A stretch of 14,118 nucleotides of DNA from Moraxellaceae bacterium (GTDB lineage Bacteria > Pseudomonadota > Gammaproteobacteria > Pseudomonadales > Ketobacteraceae). The notes under the pieces are model-generated. The model did no database searches, had not been told where the DNA came from, and saw nothing but the letters and a program-made list of their open reading frames with translations. Below are positions 9,344 to 14,118 of this stretch, in pieces (the first letter of the stretch is position 1; each line of letters begins with the position of its first letter). A program made the translations under genes and the position numbers. Where the stretch lies: positions 3,969 through 18,086 of the forward strand of contig NVVG01000079.1 of the NCBI GenBank assembly GCA_002402125.1, written 5' to 3'.

Positions 9344-9946
9344 ATGTCCGTAGAAATAGTGATTGCCAGCGGCAACAAAGGCAAACTCAAAGAAATTAAC
9401 AAAGTCATTCAGCCGTTGGGTTATTCTGCCGTAGCGCAAAAAGATTTGGATGTGCCCGAACCGGAAGAAACCGGCCTCACCTTTGTTGAAAATGCATTAA
9501 TCAAAGCCCGCAATGCCGCTAAGCTCACCGGCCGCCCCGCGCTGGCCGATGATTCAGGAATAGAAGTGGATGCACTAAAAGGACAGCCAGGCATCTACAG
9601 TGCACGATATGCAGGCGTTGATGCCTCCGATAAGGATAACGTTAAAAAATTATTGGAAGCATTAATTGATGTGCCTGAATCACAACGCACCGCGCGCTTT
9701 CAGTGTGTCATTGTCTATATGCGTCATGCAGAAGATCCAACACCGATTATTTGCCAAGGCAGCTGGGAAGGCTCCATTGCCCTACAGGCTGATGGTGATA
9801 ATGGCTTTGGTTATGATCCAGTATTTTTTGTGCCCAGCGAAAATTGTGTTGCCGCCAAGTTAACGGCCGAGCGTAAAAATACCTTAAGTCACCGCGGCAA
9901 GGCGTTAACCCAATTGATGCAACAACTGGTGAATCATTCTGGTTAG
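9344..9946 (+). CDS. rdgB: XTP/dITP pyrophosphatase (RdgB/HAM1 family)
   Basis: Cytoplasmic house-cleaning nucleotide pyrophosphatase that hydrolyses non-canonical purine triphosphates (dITP, XTP, ITP) to the monophosphate and pyrophosphate, keeping them out of DNA and RNA. At 200 residues it matches E. coli RdgB (197). Visible family motifs: SGNKGKL near the N-terminus (9-15), ADDSGIEVDAL (68-78) with the catalytic-type Asp70, GIYSARYAG (83-91), GSWEG (139-143), GFGYDP (154-159) and LSHRGKAL (181-188), the last for base recognition. It is 26 bases after the DUF4426 gene, and its 3' end appears to overlap hemW. Confidence 0.96.
   Translation: MSVEIVIASGNKGKLKEINKVIQPLGYSAVAQKDLDVPEPEETGLTFVENALIKARNAAKLTGRPALADDSGIEVDALKGQPGIYSARYAGVDASDKDNVKKLLEALIDVPESQRTARFQCVIVYMRHAEDPTPIICQGSWEGSIALQADGDNGFGYDPVFFVPSENCVAAKLTAERKNTLSHRGKALTQLMQQLVNHSG
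9928..9932 (+). promoter_or_regulatory. Putative Shine-Dalgarno for hemW
   Basis: GGTGA inside the last codons of rdgB lies six bases before CTG 9939 and three before ATT 9936. It is the only Shine-Dalgarno-like element near the N-terminal end of the hemW reading frame. The spacing favours CTG 9939 as the initiation codon. Confidence 0.35.
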
Positions 9947-11093
9947 TGCCACTATCGAGCTACCGCCCTTATCTATCTATATCCATATACCTTGGTGCAT
10001 ACGGAAATGTCCTTATTGTGACTTTAATAGCCACCAAGCAGAGACCATTCCTGAAGACGCTTATATAGATGCCCTGTTAGAAGATTTAGACATTGATCTG
10101 CCTCAGGTACAAGGCCGCAACATAGAGACCATATTTTTTGGTGGCGGCACTCCCAGTCTATTATCCGCAGCAGGTTTACAACGTTTACTGCACGGAGTTT
10201 TTACCCGCGTAACCCTAGCAAAAGATGCCGAGATCACCCTAGAAGCAAACCCCGGCACCTTTGAACAAGAAAAATTTATTGGCTATCGTCAAGCAGGCAT
10301 TAATCGCCTATCTATAGGCGTGCAGAGTTTTCAACCTGAGCAGCTGGTAACCCTAGGACGCATCCACAATTGTGACGAAGCTATCCAGGCCGCGGGGATG
10401 GCTCACACAGCAGGGTTTTCTGAACTCAATATTGATTTAATGTACGGCTTACCCAATCAGCAACCAGAGCAAGCGTTAGCGGATTTGGCCCAAGCCATTG
10501 CACTCAAACCCACCCATTTATCCTGGTATCAATTAACCATCGAACCCAACACCGTGTTCTATAGTAAGCCGCCTAAGCTACCCGAAGATGATGCGTTATG
10601 GGATATCCAAGAGGCAGGGCAAAGCTACTTAGAGGAACAAGGTTATGCTCAGTATGAAATATCGGCCTATGCTAAAGCGGGCCATGAGTGCCGACACAAT
10701 ATTAACTACTGGCAGTTTGGCGACTATCTAGGAATTGGTGCCGGAGCCCATGGAAAAATAACCCATGGCAATACGCAAGAAATTACTCGCTACCAAAAAA
10801 CCCGCGTACCCAAAGATTACCTCAACAAAGACAAAGCGTTTCTTAGTCATAGCGTTAACGTAAAAAAAGACGAAATAGCGATGGAATTCTTTATGAATGG
10901 CCTACGCCTAAATCGCGGCGTAGACAAACAGCATTTTTTAGCCAGAACCCTGCATGCAGAAATGCCAGCAGCAATACAACAACCCTTAACCCAAGCATTA
11001 AAACAAGGCTTACTGGTTGAAGATGCGCAACGCTGGGTTCCCACCGAGCTAGGCCGCCAGCATTTAAATAGCTTATTGCAATTGTTTATCTAA
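9939..11093 (+). CDS. hemW: HemW, radical SAM haem chaperone, with apparent non-AUG start
   Basis: Radical SAM protein of the HemW group, formerly annotated as coproporphyrinogen III oxidase-like. HemW binds haem and a 4Fe-4S cluster and delivers haem to membrane haemoproteins. From CTG 9939 it has 384 residues, like E. coli HemW (378). Evidence: SIYIHIPWC with the cluster motif Cys20-x3-Cys24-x2-Cys27; FFGGGTP (66-72); LEANPGT; RLSIGVQSF; NIDLMYGLPNQ; and HNINYW (253-258), the HNxxYW haem-binding motif that separates HemW from HemN. The frame is open from 9933 with no stop, but no ATG, GTG or TTG occurs before GTG 10320, which lies after the cluster motif and would give a dead protein. ATT 9936, CTG 9939 or ATC 9954 must therefore initiate, unless the sequence carries an error. 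The gene overlaps rdgB by 8 bases if CTG is used. Confidence 0.9.
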   Translation: MVSATIELPPLSIYIHIPWCIRKCPYCDFNSHQAETIPEDAYIDALLEDLDIDLPQVQGRNIETIFFGGGTPSLLSAAGLQRLLHGVFTRVTLAKDAEITLEANPGTFEQEKFIGYRQAGINRLSIGVQSFQPEQLVTLGRIHNCDEAIQAAGMAHTAGFSELNIDLMYGLPNQQPEQALADLAQAIALKPTHLSWYQLTIEPNTVFYSKPPKLPEDDALWDIQEAGQSYLEEQGYAQYEISAYAKAGHECRHNINYWQFGDYLGIGAGAHGKITHGNTQEITRYQKTRVPKDYLNKDKAFLSHSVNVKKDEIAMEFFMNGLRLNRGVDKQHFLARTLHAEMPAAIQQPLTQALKQGLLVEDAQRWVPTELGRQHLNSLLQLFI

Positions 11094-11530
11094 TTGAGAT
11101 AGGGGTTCTGAATATGTCACTATTACAGTTCCAAGTTCCCTAGGGAAATGTATATCCAAACTTGCTTCTGAAGGATCGGCAACTTCATCGGCGGTGGCCT
11201 CCATGGCGTAGTGCAATAAGAGACAGAGGACACCCACTTAATTGACCACTACAAAGACAGCCAAGGCATCAATATAATTTACTATTATTTCTCTTATCGA
11301 AAGTGTCGGCGCTTAATACAATAACTATTGGCTATATATCGCAGCTTCTTGAATTCATTGGCAATGCTTCATTGGCACACAGCTTGCCTTCTTGTTACTT
11401 GGATCGAAGCCGCGAAAGCCTGCAGAAAGGAGCAGAAACAGGTAAAGACCGACAGCCAGATCAGGCCTGAAAATTTAATAAGATCGTATATTCTTCTAAT
11501 ATGTCGAAGGTGTTCACAAGGAGAACCTAA
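11094..11530. other. Non-coding stretch upstream of the protease
   Basis: 437 bases without a gene I can support. It contains a sigma54-like promoter (11373-11387), a direct repeat TTCATTGGCA at 11354-11363 and 11368-11377, a 10-base motif GGACACCCAC (11228-11237) that recurs inverted after the protease, and the Shine-Dalgarno AAGGAG (11518-11523). A 68-codon frame at 11328-11534 starts at TTG and has no recognisable features. No clear hemW terminator is visible. Confidence 0.6.
11373..11387 (+). promoter_or_regulatory. Candidate sigma54 (-24/-12) promoter of the S8 protease
   Basis: TGGCAC, five bases, then TTGC reproduces the core of the sigma54 consensus (TGGCAC-N5-TTGC) with the invariant GG and GC in register. 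It points towards the protease, with an expected transcript start near 11399 and a leader of about 130 bases. If real, the protease would need an enhancer-binding activator; no such site was identified. Confidence 0.4.
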
Positions 11531-12682
11531 ATGAGCATACCATTTAGCAAAATCGCAACAGTAATAAGTATTATGTTGGGCAGTCTAGTGGTGAATGCGA
11601 ACCCCACTCAGGGCCTTCTGCCGGATAACGCCATGCAAAACCTCGAAGATGCGCAACAAAGTTATATTTTTGTCTATAAACAGGGTCTCCCAAGGGACCG
11701 CGTAAACCAGTTATCCCATGCACTAGTCCGCCAAGGGGGGGGTACGGTACGGCATATTTTTACCGTGGCGATAAAAGGTTTTTCGGCCAATATATCTGCA
11801 CAAGGAGCGGCTAGGCTTGCCGCCAACAACCCCAGCATTGCCTATTTTGAACCCAATGGCGTTGCCTGGGCTTTCGCGAAACCACCCTGGGCCGGTGGCG
11901 GTGATGAGGAGGAGGAGGCCATCCAAGTGACACCCTGGGGTGTTGCTCGCGTGGGTGGCCCCATTGATGGTCGCGGTTTAGATGCCTGGATCATTGATAC
12001 CGGCATTGATCTTGATCATCCCGATTTAAATGTCGGCTATGGTGCTAACTTCGTGTCACGCGGTAAAAATTCGCCCAATGACGGTCAAGGTCACGGCACC
12101 CATGTTGCGGGCACAATTGGCGCAATCGATAATTCGATTGACGTCGTGGGTGTCGCCTCTGGAGCGACTGTACATCCAGTACGAGTGCTGGATAACAGCG
12201 GCAGTGGCACGATTGATGGTGTTATAGCCGGTGTGGACTGGGTCGCCGAAAACGCTTCCGCTGGTGATTGTGCCAATATGAGCCTTGGGGCTAGTGGCCA
12301 TTTTGAGTCCCTGCATGCTGCTGTCAGCAATGCGGCAGAGATGGGAATCTATTTCGCCATCGCTGCTGGCAATTCCAGCAAAGATGCCAGTGACTATGAA
12401 CCCGCTCATGTAGAAGGTGATAATATCTACACAATATCCGCCATTGATTCGAATGACGAATTTGCTGGATTTTCAAATTTTGGTAACCCCACAGTGGATT
12501 ACGCGGCTCCAGGGGTAAACGTGTTATCAACCAAGAAAGGTGGTGGCACTACAGCCAAGTCGGGTACATCCATGGCGGCGCCTCATGCTTGTGGTTTGTT
12601 ACTGTTCAGTGCCCCCCTCAACTCCTATGGCACGGCAATTAGTGATCCCGACGGTAACCCAGACCCTATCGCCCACTACTAA
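11531..12682 (+). CDS. Secreted subtilisin-family (S8) serine protease
   Basis: 383-residue exported endopeptidase precursor. Signal peptide residues 1-23 (cleavage after VNA), then an inhibitor I9-like propeptide (about 45-110, with YIFVYK, GFSANI and YFEPN), a flexible Gly/acidic linker (GGGDEEEEA, 122-130), and the peptidase S8 domain. The catalytic residues are all present: Asp156 (IIDTGID), His188 (GHGTHVAG), oxyanion Asn281 (AAGNS) and Ser347 (GTSMAAPH). It ends about 36 residues after the serine (DPDGNPDPIAHY), with no PPC, P/proprotein or other C-terminal secretion domain. This suggests Sec export followed by propeptide removal near the linker; passage across the outer membrane is not explained here. 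The start is ATG 11531, with AAGGAG seven bases upstream. It stands alone, separated from its neighbours by long non-coding stretches. An 8-G run lies in the propeptide codons. The substrate is unknown. Confidence 0.95.
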   Translation: MSIPFSKIATVISIMLGSLVVNANPTQGLLPDNAMQNLEDAQQSYIFVYKQGLPRDRVNQLSHALVRQGGGTVRHIFTVAIKGFSANISAQGAARLAANNPSIAYFEPNGVAWAFAKPPWAGGGDEEEEAIQVTPWGVARVGGPIDGRGLDAWIIDTGIDLDHPDLNVGYGANFVSRGKNSPNDGQGHGTHVAGTIGAIDNSIDVVGVASGATVHPVRVLDNSGSGTIDGVIAGVDWVAENASAGDCANMSLGASGHFESLHAAVSNAAEMGIYFAIAAGNSSKDASDYEPAHVEGDNIYTISAIDSNDEFAGFSNFGNPTVDYAAPGVNVLSTKKGGGTTAKSGTSMAAPHACGLLLFSAPLNSYGTAISDPDGNPDPIAHY

Positions 12683-13007
12683 CCACGATTGACTCTTGGC
12701 AAAGTAAGAACTGCTTTGCCGCGAGGTGTGGTATCTTATCCAACGCTTTGGTACCTGTTATTGCTGAAAATATTTTACGAAATATTTATTATTTCGAAGA
12801 GGTATATTTCATTTTGTAGCGTGGGTGTCCGGGGAAGTAACTGGTAAGTAACCACAACAGATTTTGAGGTTTCTAAATTTTCGGGGCTTGGAATAAAAAA
12901 AACGGTTACAAGCGGGGAGCTTGTAACCGAATGATTTAGATCAGGGGCATATCAGATCTAAACAGGTGATTCGTTTTTACAACCTTTGTTTCAATGTCTG
13001 TCACGGT
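12683..13007. other. Non-coding stretch between protease and hydrolase genes
   Basis: 325 bases without a gene. It holds a hairpin GGCAAAG/CTTTGCC (12698-12720) just after the protease stop but without a T-run, an AT-rich inverted repeat CGAAATA/TATTTCG (12778-12796), the motif GTGGGTGTCC (12821-12830), and the minus-strand terminator of the next gene (12895-12929). The two genes converge here. Confidence 0.6.
12895..12929 (-). terminator. Rho-independent terminator of the metal-dependent hydrolase gene
   Basis: On the minus strand an 11-base perfect stem (arms 12929-12919 and 12913-12903) with a five-base loop is followed directly by eight Ts (12902-12895). It lies about 80 bases beyond the stop of the 13008-13868 gene. 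On the plus strand the run of As precedes the hairpin, so this is not a terminator for the protease in the usual sense. Confidence 0.92.
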
Positions 13008-13868
13008 TTATCCAGCAGGGGGTAAATTAGTAACATAGTCTGAATTATCTTCAAACCAAGCATCTATATAGTTCTGGTCATCAAGATCCCACGGGTGAAA
13101 GCTTGGTTTAAAGTATCTGAAAAACTCAGGCATCATATTTGTCAGAAGCCCCCCGTACCCGAACAAATACCATAATCCTTTTAAATTGTCCCTCACATTC
13201 CATTGGTTGCCGTCTTTAGCTATCATTTGGAACTGAGCGGTGAGTGTCATCACAATGATAATTAGCCAGGCTAGTGACATCGCGATTACTCGAGTGAAAT
13301 AGCCGCCTCCCACTTCTTTATATAGATCAAAAAGAACACCTTTGTGTTCAATCTCTTCAGCTGCATGCCATGACCATAGTGCTTTAATTTCTGGGTCAAC
13401 ACCCCGTGTAAATTTTTCGTTACTCAAGTACTGGTGTGCGAAGTTAGCAGTAAAATGTTCCAAGCCCACTGATACAGCAAGTTGCTTCATTGGATCGATT
13501 TTATCTTTTACCAAATTGAGTATCCAGCCAAACCAGCCGTCGTATTTCTCCATATCCACATCAAACCCTGCAACTAAAGAATTCAATCTCTTATGTTGAT
13601 AAGTGTGGTGAGCTTCTTGACGAATGAAATCAGCGAACTGTTCCTTTAAAACGGGGTCTTTAATCTCTTTTTTATAGTATCGACCAGAATCCATAAAAAA
13701 TCTTTCGCCTTCAGGGAAAGCGGCCGATAGAGCGCTCCAAAAAAGAGTGATAAACGGGCTATCGCCGTGCCAGTATTTCTTAGTGTCTTTTTTCTCGAGT
13801 TCAAAATTCATTTTACGAAAGACAATAGACATTGCTTCTGATTTTGACTTTGCATTTGTCTCACTCAT
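13008..13868 (-). CDS. Predicted metal-dependent hydrolase (PF10118 / COG3687 type)
   Basis: 286-residue protein that I recognise as the predicted metal-dependent hydrolase family PF10118, a helical, ferritin-like group with a probable two-metal centre. Conserved-looking ligand clusters are FPEGERFF (51-58), RQEAHHTY (83-90), GLEHFTANFAH (135-145) and WHAAEEIEHKGVLFD (167-181): pairs of Glu and His on helices, as expected of a diiron-like site. A hydrophobic segment at about 196-213 (AWLIIIVMTL) suggests membrane attachment. There is no signal peptide. ATG 13868 is preceded by AAGGAG at seven bases, a strong site. It is transcribed alone from the minus strand, converging on the protease, and ends in its own terminator. 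The substrate is unknown, and no regulator is visible next to it. Confidence 0.85.
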   Translation of the reverse strand: MSETNAKSKSEAMSIVFRKMNFELEKKDTKKYWHGDSPFITLFWSALSAAFPEGERFFMDSGRYYKKEIKDPVLKEQFADFIRQEAHHTYQHKRLNSLVAGFDVDMEKYDGWFGWILNLVKDKIDPMKQLAVSVGLEHFTANFAHQYLSNEKFTRGVDPEIKALWSWHAAEEIEHKGVLFDLYKEVGGGYFTRVIAMSLAWLIIIVMTLTAQFQMIAKDGNQWNVRDNLKGLWYLFGYGGLLTNMMPEFFRYFKPSFHPWDLDDQNYIDAWFEDNSDYVTNLPPAG

Positions 13869-14118
13869 ATTGAACTCCTTAAACTGTATGTATGTTCGTG
13901 AATCGATATGTAATGCAAACCTATTCGTTTACCTTGGATTTAGAATACAAATATGTACTAATTCTGGGAAGGTCCTGCGCTGCCAAAAATGTATCATTAA
14001 GCGACACTGCGGAACTGGGATTTATTTACCAAAGCAGAAGATATACGACTAAATACATTAGATCTCCGCTGGTTACGTTCAGCCAGCGGCAACCAATCTG
14101 GGGGACTAGGGAGAAACC
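13869..14118. other. Gene-free right end
   Basis: 250 bases in which I support no gene. The portion next to 13868 should contain the hydrolase promoter, but I could not fix a convincing -35/-10 pair. At 14066-14089 there is a hairpin CCGCTGG/CCAGCGG with a ten-base interval and no T-run. Short open frames run in from the right edge on the minus strand (to about 14026 and beyond) without recognisable content. Confidence 0.5.

Noticed and set aside
10320..11093. 257-residue version of hemW starting at GTG 10320
   Set aside because: It lacks the cysteine cluster and glycine-rich SAM motif that are encoded intact in the same frame upstream.
11328..11534. 68-codon open frame overlapping the protease start
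   Set aside because: It starts at TTG without a Shine-Dalgarno, has no recognisable composition or motif, and runs through the likely promoter and leader of the protease.
12056..12409. 117-codon minus-strand frame inside the protease
   Set aside because: It is a shadow of the S8 catalytic domain in another frame, with no features of its own.
12698..12720. Hairpin after the protease as a rho-independent terminator
   Set aside because: The 7-base stem is followed by GCGAGG with no T-run, so it does not qualify.
13747..14052. 101-codon plus-strand frame across the hydrolase start
   Set aside because: It overlaps the well-supported hydrolase on the other strand and has no Shine-Dalgarno or recognisable content.
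14066..14089. Hairpin at the right end as an attachment site or insertion-sequence end
   Set aside because: Only a short stem is visible, with no partner repeat, target duplication or transposase in the window.

Overview
The window reads as a chromosomal segment of a gammaproteobacterium, probably marine and Pseudomonas- or Cellvibrio-like. The main reason is the gene order metX-metW-DUF4426-rdgB-hemW, which I know from Pseudomonas and its relatives, together with close protein-level resemblance of MetX to the pseudomonad succinyltransferase type. Base composition looks moderate, not GC-rich. I see no phage, integrase, complete insertion sequence, CRISPR array, rRNA or tRNA.

Left half (1-7037, minus strand): two tandem, same-direction, paralogous hybrid histidine kinases. 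The upstream copy (3170-6748) is complete. It has TM1, a periplasmic helical domain, TM2, HAMP, GAF, a heptad-repeat signalling helix, HisKA, HATPase_c and three receiver domains. The downstream copy (2885 to the left edge) is cut by the window inside its second receiver. Each gene is preceded by a similar block of about 130-145 bp (6895-7022 and 3027-3172). Each block holds a candidate sigma70 promoter and a conserved nested inverted repeat further upstream. The 5' leaders between these blocks and the start codons have diverged, so the conserved block looks like a retained regulatory region.

Centre (7038-11093, plus strand): a tightly packed run comprising homoserine O-succinyltransferase (metX), its partner metW (overlapping by 4 bases), a small exported DUF4426 protein, the XTP/dITP pyrophosphatase rdgB, and the radical-SAM haem chaperone hemW. 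hemW is intact through its iron-sulfur cysteine motif but has no ATG, GTG or TTG start upstream of that motif. A CTG or ATT codon overlapping the end of rdgB is the likely start. Automatic annotation would probably truncate it at 10320.

Right part (11094-14118): about 440 bp without a gene, containing a good match to a sigma54 (-24/-12) promoter, leads to a secreted subtilisin-family protease (11531-12682) with signal peptide, inhibitor-like propeptide and complete catalytic residues. After a second non-coding stretch comes a minus-strand diiron-type predicted metal-dependent hydrolase (13008-13868) with a strong Shine-Dalgarno and a textbook rho-independent terminator. The last 250 bp hold no gene I can support.

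Nothing here is a clearly new defence or mobile system. The points most worth a second look are the duplicated kinase and promoter unit with its conserved inverted repeat, the non-AUG start of hemW, and the possible sigma54 control of the protease.
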